From contig NC_077223.1 in NCBI RefSeq assembly GCF_024763615.1, positions 2,728,001-2,792,000 on the forward strand: DNA of 64,000 nt, written 5' to 3'. Under the pieces are notes generated by a model that made no database searches, was not told where the DNA came from, and saw nothing but the letters and a program-made list of their open reading frames with translations. Numbering within the stretch: the first letter of the stretch is position 1; each line of letters begins with the position of its first letter. Made by a program: the position numbers and the translations under genes. Below are positions 9,988 to 21,500 of the stretch, piece by piece. Origin of the DNA: Phlebotomus papatasi. Its lineage: Eukaryota; Arthropoda; Insecta; Diptera; Psychodidae.

Positions 9988-10133
9988 GGTTCAAACGACA
10001 ACTGACGTGCTTTCTTCAATCGTGGAGAATAATTAACAATACTGAATGATGATAATTGCAGCTTTTAGACACGCAATTGACAATAAGGGATGCAAGCAAG
10101 TCAAATCACATGAATTATAGCATTCAAAAGTGC

Positions 10134-12443
10134 CTAGAAGTTCCGCCACTTTGGCTCCCAGCTGTAAAATTTCTCATTCTCTCCCTGACCATCCCCAATA
10201 CCATCAACTGTAAAGAGATTCTGCGTAAATGAAGCGTTCTTCTTCATCTTTGAAGATTTCTTATGCTTGGATTTCCCATAGTCTGATGGTAGAAGTTTCA
10301 TCCAACGTACGGTTGCGAAGTAGATAATTTCAATTAGGCTTAGTACTGAAATGCCCATGAAGAGGCCTAGGAACCCTCCGACACTCGAGATGAAGTCCGT
10401 CTGACCGAAGAGTTCGGACCGTTGCATTGCATAGAACTTGTTCTCGTTGAAGTAAATCATGACGTAGATGTGGAACTTCTTTGTACTTGGATCTCTGTAC
10501 CTATCATCGACTGTAGCTAGAGCTTCGTAGTCAATGGCGTTGTGGGTCAGATCTGCGTTATAGGAGAGACTTACACAACTTGGCATACAGTCGCAGTTCG
10601 GAGGAGTAAAGTTCACAGCAGCATCGGGACGATCCATCAAGGTCAGACAATTGTCTATGCAACTCTTAGCACTAGGACCACATATCGGAACGCTGCTGTT
10701 TCCTGAAATTACGTTAGTAAGTTACAGGGCAAATCAGTCTTCAGACTAGAGGTTTAGCCCAGTTCTCGAAGGTCTCATCATATAGTAAGCTATTTTAGTG
10801 CTTTTTTCAGAATTTAGTGGATCATATACCCTTAATAATTCAATCCCAAGTTAAACGTATCCAAAAAATCTTTGTTTAAAAAAAATAGAGCACTTAAAAC
10901 ATGGTTAAGGGCCTTGACAGTCCTGAGGATTAGCCGAGAGACGGCTTAGAGTAATTATATTATAAATAATGGTCAAACTACATTTCCATCATTTTCCACT
11001 AAGACGTCACTTGACTTAAGTCGTAAGTGTGTCTAGGCCTCAGGTCTGAAGCCCATATAAGGGTTATACGGGCTTCAGACCTAAAACTTAGCCATATGGC
11101 TTAACTTCTGTAATTATTTATTAATCAATATTTTTACGAAAATTGTGACTTTGGATTGGATAGTAAGAGTGAATGGTCCATTAGATTCTGATCAACCAAT
11201 AAAATTGCGTCTTATGTAGGATTTTGGGACCCTCAAAAACTGGGCTAAACCTCTAGTCTGAAGACCGCTTTAGATCGGATTACTTACTTGGCATGAAGAA
11301 CGAGACACATCCGCAGAGAGTAAGGGTCCAGTTCGCTAGGCATTCCATCTTGCAATTCCTCTCGCTGTAGATCTTAAAATGCTGCAGTTTTCGTTCGCTG
11401 TTGAAGTAGCACTCCCTCTGTTCGGGAGGATAGACCTCGACATTCCGTGGAGTATTGATCAGACGAGGCTCAATGGCGATCTGTGCAAAGCGGTCAACGG
11501 GAATGATTACAGAATGTTCGTCCATTCGAGGGATGTCACTAGGACTATGAAACTGCAACATGTAACCAGCGGAATTTTGACAAAGAATGTCAACATCTTT
11601 CTTGTTGATCTGCAGAATGATCTGAAGGCCGCTCTCTTGACGGATGTTTACTGCTCGACGAGGATACGTCTCCCGGTAATCAGTGAATCCTGTTTCGACT
11701 GACCAGTTAACTTTCGCATTAAGAGGAAATGATTCATTCTCCTGGCTGAAGACGCAGCTAGGCTGTTGGGTAACCGAAAACGAATTTAATACAAAATCTT
11801 AAGATAGCATGATCTTCCCTACCCTATAGATGTCCTGAAGCGGTAAACGGTTGAAAGTGTAGCACAGGCCCTGTGTAGTGAAACTTTCATGAAAGGAGTC
11901 CGTTGTGTTGAGTTTATCATCCCGAAAAGTGATCATTTTTATCATACTCCTATCATCTGGACTGTGCTTCCGGATAATATCCAGAATATCATTATCCAAA
12001 TTACCCGGAAGCGGGTCGTAGTTGTCACAAAGTTGTCCAAGATTTCTGTATGTCTCTTCCCAGTGTTTGTACTTTTCAGGATCCTCCTGGTACTTCTTGA
12101 AGGAGAAATCTCGGCTTTGGAATTTCACCGATGAACAAATAGTTACAGCTGGAAAGGGAACTTGCGTGATATGCACAGCTTTCTCAGCAAAGGTAACTGC
12201 CAAGGGACTATTATTGAGCTTTAGCCAAGCCCTCTCTATCATCTTCCCGCAAGCAAACAAAGACATAACAAAAAGAACTATCCACAGAAGCTTCTCCCAG
12301 GCAGGTCTATCCTTCTCAGCAAAATACTTCATACCATGTACCGTGGACTTTTCACAGTATTCCCTAAAGAGATGCTTAGCCCTGAGCTTTCGGAATTTGT
12401 GCTTTTTTGGAGATTTCACCCATGATTCGTTAAGTTTCTCCAT
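10134..12443 (-). CDS. Pickpocket-type DEG/ENaC sodium channel subunit, gene B
   Basis: Three exons on the minus strand: 12443-11823, 11762-11288 and 10702-10134 (intron phases 0 and 1), 554 residues. The ATG at 12443 is the first in frame after an upstream TAG; a GTG at 12476 opens the same frame but is not needed. Seen features: HG motif (TVHGMKYF), TM1 (LLWIVLFVMSLFACGKMI), IPFPAVTIC after TM1, ectodomain cysteine blocks (CKMECLANWTLTLCGC, CDCMPSC) and TM2 with LGLFMGIS, a GxS filter. The C-terminal tail after TM2 is longer and more charged than in gene A (a KHKKSSKMKK stretch). The second intron is at the same place and phase as in gene A, which supports tandem duplication. A TCAGTT initiator-like hexamer lies at 12483-12478. 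Only 146 bp separate this stop from the start of gene A, with no AATAAA or ATTAAA between. Confidence 0.9.
10736..11266. mobile_element. MITE in intron 2 of gene B (TCTTCAGACTAGAGG ends)
   Basis: The left end TCTTCAGACTAGAGGTTTAG followed by CCCAGTT is mirrored at 11238-11266. The interior holds a second palindrome (about 11038-11090, ggcttcagac). A short related fragment is near 40890-40935. It occupies most of the intron between exons 2 and 3. Confidence 0.7.
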
Positions 12444-14131
12444 TGACAAGTTCTGGGTTGTCCTAAAACTTCTCACAAACTGATGGAAAATTTTCTATAC
12501 TGTAAAGTACGAGGTGTCAATTCAATCTAATGAATTTTTAATTAATTGCATGGTGTTTCACATGAATGCGTGTCAATTGGCGGTGTGATTTGACGCCTCT
12601 TGGAGCATTTTCCCGCGCACTTGAAAAACATGTGCTCCACTCGAATGAGGGAGAGCTCTTGGACGCAAAATGGGTCAGGAAGTATTCACTGTATTTCGGT
12701 GACATTGAAAAATAACATTTGCTAGCAATTTTCAACCAATTTTTGACCCTACGCAAAAAAGAATCCCACTTGTCGACCTTCGCACATTTCCCCTCGAAAA
12801 AAGTGTCACAATTCCCAGTGCGGGAATTTTCTTCTGGCACGTGAAATTCCCACCTGAATTAGCGTATGAAAGTTGGGAAAAGAACTCTACTTTGTTAAAT
12901 AATTGCTGTCCCATTGGAACATTGAAAACACCGCTCATTTTTGCAATTCATTAACATTGTTAATAAAATCCACACGGAGGGAAACATAATTAGAATCAAT
13001 TAAACAATTTGTAGAAAATACTTACCGCAGAGTAAATACTAAGTTGTGATATTTGTAATATTACAAACCTACCATCTTTATGACAATAAACCACAGTTCT
13101 TTAAGGAGAGGAGCAAACTTAATCCAATTTTTTCGAAGCTGATGTTATAAATACAGACCGAATGGTTAAGGATACCAACTTGGGATCCTCGGGGGACCCC
13201 CCTCTCATTAGTTCATCTTCATTTAATTAAAATTGGCTGAATGCTTTTGTCTTCGTATCAATCATCTATAAAACCAGTGGCCGTTTTTACAACCGTTGAC
13301 TACGTCCTTAAATCATTCATTGTAACAATTTCGTAAATATATAACTAAATACGTAAATATACAACGTATATAAACGAAAATATATAAACGTAAATATATA
13401 ACGTATATAACTGCGCAGAGCGTATTTATTTTTTTTTTTAATATATTTTTTATTTAATTATTTCTCTTAAGTGTGCTTAGGTTGCGACAACAGCTGAATT
13501 AACATTACCGGTCCCTGAAGGCAATGGTTTTTTTTTAACAGATTAAAGAAAATTTTTATTTGCTTAAACGGTCTATGCGTGTTACTTGGTAATAGGGTTA
13601 AGCCATTAATCCGATCTTTATGAAATTCATGGTAACTCTAGACGATTATGAGTGAAGTACACAATATCAGAGAAAATTATCTTTTATGCAATCACTGAAG
13701 ACCTTCGGGTTATCAGGAATTGACTTGATGTTTATGAAATGATAAAACGAGCCTGAAAACCGTCCTAATGAATTTTGGGAATTCGACTTCCACACCTCAC
13801 TACTTGATGTGTCACTTTTCGGACAGCTGTAGGGATATTGGATCCTGTCTGCAGAACTGCATTGACATCCACCAAGTCCCAGACTTCAAATACATTGGGA
13901 TCATCTTCATCTTGAACTCGGCAATAACGTGACGCCCTTAAATGTATGGATAGCACAAAGATTGATGTACGACAAGTCACATTTAAAATCCAAAAGCATG
14001 TCCTGCGGGCTTCTTATTCACTTCCCATTACTATCGATATTATATATTCACCATATTGCCATATTATCGATATTTAAGCATTAAATATTATAATAAGGGC
14101 TTGTGTTGCCTAATCGGTAGAAAAAAACATA
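12444..14131. other. Intergenic region between gene B and the 14 kb element
   Basis: 12444-13000 is non-repetitive and probably holds the promoter of gene B. 13330-13415 is a degenerate tandem repeat of units like 'acgtaaatatata'. 13765-13985 is less AT-rich and contains a 71-codon frame on the minus strand without recognisable similarity. No RNA gene was seen. Confidence 0.4.
13330..13415. repeat. AT-rich minisatellite (cgtaaatatata units)
   Basis: Six or more imperfect units of 12-24 bp built on 'cgtaaatatataac' and 'cgtatataaacg'. Confidence 0.55.
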
Positions 14132-15728
14132 GGGTAAGTGTGCCAAATTTCGGCATAGTTGCATATAAGCACCGAAGTCCTACGTTGGAAATGCAATATC
14201 TTTAATCCATATTGATATTTTTTGTTACCTCCTTTTCGGGAGTGTTGTGTGGAACCTTAAAGACTAGTTTATCATCTTTGTTTTCTTTAAATCACTTCCT
14301 AAAATATTGAAAAAATAATAAAAATATGGACATTGTTTTGGGTGGTATTCCGGCCACTTTAAGTGAAATACCGGCCACCTTTTTTCTGGCCACCTTTTTT
14401 CTGACCACCTTTTGTGACGCAACGGATAGAAAATTTCAAAAGGTCAAACAGAACGAGTTTAATATTTAGTTTAATACGTTTATATGGCCTACAAGCCCTG
14501 AGATCTTCCGTGTAATTTGTCCTGAAGACCTGAAGAGTAGCATTTCAAATTTACGCGCAGATTCCCGTAGTTATTTGCCCTTCCTGAACTCTTCCAAAGC
14601 CTTTTCCACATAATCTTTTTCATAGAAGCGATGGCTTTTTCTCTGGACATTGTAGAATTCTGAAATTGAAAAAAACATAAAATGAATAAGAAATTGAGGA
14701 AAGAAAAAGATGTTGCCGGAATAGGCAGCACTACCTCACCGGAGAGACACTCACAAACTATATACTTTTTTACGCGAAATAAAGGATCCAGCTTTTTTAC
14801 CCGAAATTTAAATTTTGATTCACTATTAACATAAACAGAAACAATTTCTAATGAAAACTAACCAATTTTCATGAAAAACATCGAAGGAAAACCTCTTGTA
14901 CTTCACCACAAATCACAAGGCTACTAGAAACACAAGTAATCCGTCACATTTTTTAAGACTCCTTCTACACTGAGTTTTTACAACGCAATATACAGTAGAG
15001 TCCCGCTATAGGCCATCGCTCTATAGTCCACAATTTATCGACCGTTGATTTCAAAACACGGATTTCAAGTTGGGTTATGTTTTTTTAGTACGCGACATGC
15101 ATTGTTGTCATAATTATTTTAATATTTTTTGCAAACTTTATTGAGTAGAGGAAATAGACGAAGACACTGAACCTTTCTTGATTTTCACAATTTTATTCTC
15201 TACGACGTTTCGAGGATGGATGTCCTCTTCATCAGGTATCGAATATGGCAGGGAAAATCACGTACAGGTGGGAATTGTTACACTGCACTTGGACTTTGAT
15301 CACAACTTGATCCTTGATGTTCACCATTCGACTGGCTGACACAGAATTTATTGAGTAGTTGTGATAATTGTGATACATAATGAAGAGAGCGAGGACAAGT
15401 ACCACAATCGCAAAGAAAATAGAAGCCGTCGAACAATTTCAATACTAAAAGTCGTTGATAATTTTAAAAAATGACATGGATTATAGTGCGACCCTAGTGT
15501 CAAATCTGGAACCAAATATGGACTATAGCGAGACTCTACTGTAAATTCAACTTAAATCTAAAATTTAACGGTATTTGTGTTAATACATCCTAAAATGAAT
15601 AAATATTTAAAAGCAAAAGTCAATATTCATTGACTATTCGAAGATTACTAATTAATTTATTTGCATGGCCGAAATTACATTCAAAGTGGCCGAAATTAAA
15701 AGCTGGCCGAAGTTTGGCACACTTCCCC
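14132..15728 (-). mobile_element. Pogo-related DNA element (GGGTAAGTGTGCCAAATTTC ends), copy 1
   Basis: Ends GGGTAAGTGTGCCAAA and mirrored tttggcacacttcccc, with TA on both sides. A sister copy without the insert is at 48345-49373. On the minus strand around 14690-14560 lie frame-broken remains of a sequence that in the sister copy reads as a pipsqueak-type helix-turn-helix. The element was later interrupted by a pogo-like MITE at 14993-15541. Too short and broken to be autonomous. Confidence 0.75.
14993..15541. mobile_element. Pogo-like element (CAGTAGAGTCCCGCTATAG ends)
   Basis: Inverted ends CAGTAGAGTCCCGCTATAG and mirrored ctatagcgagactctactg, TA on both sides. The sister host copy (near 49170) shows the uninterrupted target 'caacgcaattt'. 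The middle (about 15150-15350), with cgacgtttcgaggatggatg and 'cctcttcatcagg', looks like a further foreign insert of the kind found near Penelope-like or other retroelements; this last point is tentative. Confidence 0.75.
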
Positions 15729-15789
15729 TAACACCCGATATTGTGAAGGTTTTCTCTAATTGATTAAGAACTCTATTAGCGTGTATTTT

Positions 15790-15872
15790 TTCGTGAATTT
15801 TAGCGGAACGCATATTTTCGCGTGGCGCGAATTATTTCGCGAATTTTCGCGGGGCGCGTATTTTTTCGCGGA
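15790..15872. repeat. TTTTCGCGG minisatellite, locus 1
   Basis: Degenerate units of 'cgcgtattttttcgcggattttcg' type. The same units form a longer array at 62270-62500. CpG-rich against an AT-rich background. Confidence 0.6.
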
Positions 15873-15885
15873 TTTTCTACTTATA

Positions 15886-16003
15886 GTAATTTCAATGATG
15901 GAACCAAGAGCGTTGTAAGCAAATAAAAAGATTTTTGGTTCTATTATGCCTTACTTGGGGAATTCTACAAGACTATATTGAGAAAAAATGCTTCTTGGGT
16001 AGC
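15886..16003 (+). repeat. Dispersed repeat, copy 1 of a pair
   Basis: Matches 17240-17366 in the same orientation over about 115 bp (aaccaagagcgttgtaagc, agatttttggttctat, gaattctacaagactat). Family unknown. Confidence 0.6.
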
Positions 16004-16132
16004 AATAGAAAAAATAGCATGAGAACCCAAAGACAATAAAAATGTTTAAAATTGTTGAACAGTGAATGATATTTTATTAGTATTTACAAAAAAAAAATAA
16101 AATAAAATGAAAATATATGTTACAAGCATGTG

Positions 16133-16396
16133 GTAAGTTAGTTTTTTATATGGAGCTATTTGAAGCCAATTCTTAAATTGATCTCGGACACAGCTCACAG
16201 TGCTCCGAGGAAAAAAATTATTTAAACAAAAATTTAGTATATTTATCCCTCTATACGGAAAGGTATCTTATAATACGGAAAAACTTCTCACTTTTTTGTT
16301 ATTTAGTGTAACTCCCGCGAGTGCAAAAAAAATCCCATATAAATTTAAATCGAAGTATGAGAAAGTGGCTTCAAATTTCAGGCTACTTGCCAGGGG
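16133..16396 (+). repeat. Dispersed repeat (gatctcggac ... cagctcacagtgctccgag), copy 1
   Basis: About 260 bp match to 44778-45042 in the same orientation. In the second copy it is flanked by imperfect direct repeats, so it behaves as a mobile insertion. No terminal inverted repeat was seen, so a SINE-like or truncated element is possible. Confidence 0.6.
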
Positions 16397-17239
16397 CGTG
16401 ATATTTTACTATAAAGAACTATGCAACTAATTATGAGGTTAAGCATGAAATGTCAGCTTTTAACATAAAATTACACATGTTTATTTGAGGTTATATGCAG
16501 AATATTTCCAAGATCACGCCCTATTATATCTATCATTTTAGCATTAAACAAATTCTTACAGTCGTATGCGAACTGCTATTAATTACATTTTTTTTCATCG
16601 CTATTGAAGTGATAAATGATGATACTGAAGACGCTTTCCATCCAAACATTTTCACAGTGTTTGAAAGATCCCAAAATTATTATGAGATGATCGTGTGTGA
16701 GAGATCTTTTATCAATTTAATAGCCAAAATACAGACGAAATGGAAAACACATGCGAATTATGAATTAATTTATCGCCACAAAGAACACGATTTTTCGAGG
16801 GGAAAACAGCACAGAAAATTCAACATATTTTCCCATCGTGTTTGACTATTTCAAACTAATTGGTGATATACTGTAATAGCATCCTCACATTTTTCATTCA
16901 GATACATTCCAATGGAAATTATTTTACTCGTATTTATAAAAGAATGTCATTCTTTTTTTATTATTGGCTTTGAGTAATTATTCAGCGTGTTGTGAAAATT
17001 TTTAGGGCACTTTTTCTTTTGATGATGCCCAAAAATATTCTATTGGAAACATAGTATTTCTATCTGACCTTGTGGAAAAGATTATGATAGTTGAATTAAA
17101 ATCCAAGAAGCAAAATAGCTGCCTTATAGAACCAAGTATTAGACAAGTCTTTTAGTGCACTTTTAAAAGACAAAAGTGAAAATTTTCTGTTGAAATTCCC
17201 ATAGCAGCTCTTAAGATCCTTAAGAGTGCGCCACTTTAC
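16397..17239. other. AT-rich intergenic DNA
   Basis: A 116-codon frame at 16495-16845 resembles no family and has low-complexity AT codons, so it is not called as a gene. No other feature is seen. Confidence 0.4.
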
Positions 17240-17366
17240 TCATAATAATCTCAGTGATGGAAGCAAGAGCGTTATAAGTAAATTAATAGATTTTTGGTTC
17301 TATAGTGCCTTTCTTAGGCAATTCTACAAGACTATTTTAAGAAAAAATTGCTACATGGGAAGTCCT
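17240..17366 (+). repeat. Dispersed repeat, copy 2 of a pair
   Basis: Diverged copy of the repeat at 15886-16003; contains agatttttggttctat and attctacaagactat. Confidence 0.6.
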
Positions 17367-18399
17367 GGTTCCCTTTACTCCTATCAGGACTTTTAAGAGG
17401 AAAATTATAGAAATTGATAATTCTTTAGGAATTCCTAAGAAATTTAATTAAAATTGAGAAATCGTCACTTGGACAAACAATTGTCATACCTTTACCTTAC
17501 TCATCAGAAATTAAATAAGTATCATATCCCTTCATCACGTCCGTATATCAGTAATTCTTTTAACATTATGAGAATATACAGACTATACAAGAATTGCTGA
17601 TTTAAATGAGAAGTAAGTTACGACAATTGCTGATTCAAGGGACGTTATATCAAAATACAGATAGATGAACTTATAAACCAAAGCCAATAATTTAGAACTG
17701 AAATTCAAGTAAGGCGTCCTGTATCGTTCGTACATTCTCAATAGTTAGAACACTTTGCCACTCCTTTCACACTCTCTTAGCAAGAATTAATCTGTTAATG
17801 TCATTTGATAATTAAATTAACACTATGGCAGAATAATTAACTAAAAATCAATATGATCTTTCCATAAGAACATAAATGTCTCAATTGAATCGATTTACGT
17901 TTTCATTCTGTCACTGTTACTCTCCAAAATTAAATTAATCACCCCTTGGAAAAGAAAGAAATTGCTCTTGGAGACACATAAAAATTTTCACGGTTGATAC
18001 GAACAAGGTCAAAATATGTACTAAAAAAAGAATCACATAGGAAAATTCGTATTGAGTTGATGGGAAAAAGAGTTAGGAGAGAACAGTTGAAAATTGTCAA
18101 AGTACTGGCGTGAGCATTTGAATCTCCAGTGGCATCATTCAAATGGAAATTCTGTGTAGCATTTGGGAAATTAGCCAGTGAATTGTCCTGGGATTGCAGT
18201 GAAAAATGGCGAGGAGTGGTACTTTTGCCAGACACGACCAATCCTTCTAGCCTGAGCTTCTCAAAATTCCACTCAATTGTTGCACTTTGTTTGCTAAATG
18301 GAAGCGCCAGGAAGAGGATTTCAAGTGTTGAGAAGTATTGGTGGCTGATGAATGACTGGGAAAGGCATGTGGTTTCCATTTTTCCTCAATTGGCAGACG

Positions 18400-18436
18400 T
18401 ATAAAAGCCCGGGGAGATCACTGTGTGTTTTCAGTT
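18400..18436 (+). promoter_or_regulatory. TATA plus initiator promoter of pickpocket gene C
   Basis: TATAAAAG at 18400-18407 and a perfect insect initiator TCAGTT at 18431-18436, with the A at 33 bp from the start of the TATA box. The predicted leader is about 97 nt to the ATG at 18530 and contains three near-perfect 'aagtgccag' repeats. The 450 bp upstream are non-repetitive and likely regulatory. Confidence 0.7.
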
Positions 18437-18529
18437 TTGTGCTGAACGTTCAATTTGTGATTGGAAGTGACTGTGAAAGTGTCCAGAAGTGCCAGAAAAC
18501 AAAGTGCCAGGAAATAAAGTGCCAGGAAA

Positions 18530-21500
18530 ATGATAAGGAAGCCCCATTCGCCGCAGGAGTACAAGAAGGACCTCCAGCCCAGAGTGTCTCTTGATGTGGG
18601 GAATAAGCATGAGACGGATTCCTTGACCATGAGCGATGCTCCAACGGAAGTTGAGATGAGACGGAGGATTAAGTACGGAGGACCCTTGACAGCAGCCTGG
18701 GGACTCTTTTCGGAATATTGCAACAACAGCACAATCCACGGTGTGAAATATCTCGGGGAAAGACGTCGACCATGGATGGAGAGAGCCTGGGTAATTTCCT
18801 AAATCCCCCTTAAAAATTGCTAGATAGGCAGGAAGATCCCAATAAATTATTCAAAATAAAAGTGATTGGAAAATTCTTTAAAAAGTTGTGATTCGGTGAA
18901 AAAGTGAAGACAGAAAATCCGGACAAAAGATTTTTCTTTGTGATTAATATATCTTAGTCTGAATTTGTATCAAAATGCAACACATTGGACACGCTTCCAA
19001 TTATTGTGGAAATTTACATTTTGTAAAAGTATCTTCTGGCTTTTAAACCAATAAACTTCATCAGAACCTTCAACATACATTGGGTGCCAATAGATTGTTG
19101 TATATTGTGTGATCCGTAGACCTTACATAAGGTAAAGGACCCTATGTCGACTACTTAAGGAGATCTTTTGTGAAAAACTTATGAAAAAACAGTTATAATT
19201 TGTCTTTTTTGATAGGGGTTTTATCTAAAACTATAGAATAGATCCTTGTCTATCTTAAGGTGAACTTCATTTAGACATAATATAATTTTAAATTACAAAA
19301 AAATTAAACTTTTAAAAATTCGATGTGTTCCTTTACTCGACCACTTTAATATCAGAGTGCCTTTACTCGACCATCTGGGGTTCCTCTACTCGACCACCCA
19401 TTTTTTCTAAGAAATTAAATAAACCAGAAAACTATAAAGTCATGCATTTAACTTTGGCTTTCTAACACTTCATGAATAATGCTTAATATTAAGTCAATCA
19501 TTAATATAAAATAGGAAAACTCAGTTTTATGAATTTATTTAAAAGTAGTAAAACATTTAACTGAAAAAGCTCCACTTCCTATGATTCGTCGACAGGTCGA
19601 ATTGAGGAACATTATATTTGAAATGCACTTTCAATTTTAAGACCTTCAATTTAATGTTTAACTTAATCGTGGAACTAAAATTTTTGCACAGAATAAAGAT
19701 AAAGTCCTCAACTTGCGATTAGACTCAAAATTTGAATTCTCAAGTCATCTGTAAGGATAATAATTCAAATAATTCCTTAAGAAAACAGTTAAGAATATCA
19801 ATACGAATGCCATAACTTGATGAAAAATTGCGAATTTTTATTTAAGAAATACTTTTAACGCTTCGTTTAAGTGCTTTTTTCAGTGTTCTATGGTCAATAT
19901 CTATGATATTTTCACTGTGGCTCCAAACAGCTGAAAAGCCGAAGCTAGAGGAAGAGAATAATCCGAATCCCGTCAGATAATTCCCTTGCTCTGGTGAGAA
20001 CTTCCTGGGGAATTCTTCCACTGTTTGGACTGACTCTCGGCTGTTTTCACGGCCTCTAGTAACGGCTCTTTCGAGCCACCGGGCTTAAGGCAGTAATGCC
20101 CCCTTGTGTAGGCTACTTCCGGGGGTGCCTCGAGAGAGTTTAACCAAGGTTAGAAATAAATTTCCAACCTTTCAGTCCGGCAAATGAATGCCTCTAGGGA
20201 AAAATTCCTCCAGAAATATTCTCAAATCCTGCCCTAGGTCTTAAGGCTTCTTGAAGAGAAGCCGCTGTTTCCTGGCAGTAGGGAGCCAATTGGCCGCTGG
20301 TAATCCTTAGGCAATAGGATGCCGCTGGTCTTGGGCCAAAAGGGAGATGCGATTTCTCTGAAACAAGCACTCTCGTGCTGCTAGAAGTGAAACTCAGGAA
20401 TCTCTATCGCAATCTGATTTATTTAACAAAAATTAACCCTATTTATACAAAATCATTTTTACCCCACTTAATTACTAAGGTGAACTTCGTGAACCCATAA
20501 TGCGTCATTGCAAAATTCCACATTCTTTATTTTGCTGACGAAAAAATGCTGATCAAGAAGTGAATGAACGGGTGTCATTAGCACTAAGCATAATGACCTA
20601 CTTTCAATAAGAATTTGGCAATTTTCAATCTCTAATATCATAGAAACTACTTGTTAGAATGGTAGCAAATTGATATCAGATAGAGTTAAGGATATAGAAA
20701 ATAGGATGGTAAAAGTTTAGGATCGTTTAGCATCCTAGTTTCTTCAATATTTGCCGTTAAAGTGAGGCTTGTTTTGTATACTTCGTGAAATGACTCGATT
20801 TAACCAAAACTAAAATCCGTAGGGGAAGTGAGGGATGGTTCGCACGCTTTTTTGAAGTCAATATTCAAGATTTTTTTCTGGCTGAACGGTTAAATGGACA
20901 ATCAATTGCGCTATACCACAAGAATCTGTGGTCTTTTAACTTTCTATGCGTGCCTCATTCACTGCCGTAAAATCTGTTCTTTTTCCTGGACAGGAAAATG
21001 AAAAAAGTATGATGATTTGTGCGAACCTTGCCTGTGGAGGCAAGATTCGCGCGATGGGTTGTTAAGGTTCGTCATTGCATTTTTTCCTGGAATAACTCTT
21101 GCTCACAATTAAAAATTATTTACCGATTATTAGATTCAAGTTCCACGAATCCACGGAAACCATTATTTCACTAAAAGAAGGTATCTAAAACAGTTTTCTT
21201 CTAATTTTTCTGAAGCACTGTTTTTCTTGCAAATTTATGTCGGAAAATCGACTGAAATATGAAAATTTCAAATGTGACAACCCTAAAAATTTATCAGCTG
21301 TCTTTTCTTCATCTTCCTTTTCCTTTGTTTTCCTCTTTAGAGTTATGTTGTGATTTTAAGCTGCTGGAGTTACCTGATGAGTTGGCGAACCATAACACTT
21401 TCAGTAGTTGAACCAATACGCAGTGTAGTATTTAGGATTTTTTCGCCACTCGGAAAATAATTTTCCTCCGATGCAAAAAATATTATGTAAATATCAACCC

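Noticed and set aside
13765..13980. 71-codon minus-strand frame with protein-like composition
   Set aside because: It might be an exon of an unknown gene or element fragment, but I cannot recognise a family or splice sites that place it.
16495..16845. 116-codon plus-strand frame
   Set aside because: AT-rich codons, no recognisable domain, next to repeat copies, no promoter or poly(A) context; not strong enough to call a gene.
17939..18379. 146-codon minus-strand frame upstream of pickpocket gene C (and an overlapping 91-codon plus-strand frame)
   Set aside because: It covers the region just before the TATA box of gene C; the two overlapping antisense frames suggest unbiased sequence rather than a gene.
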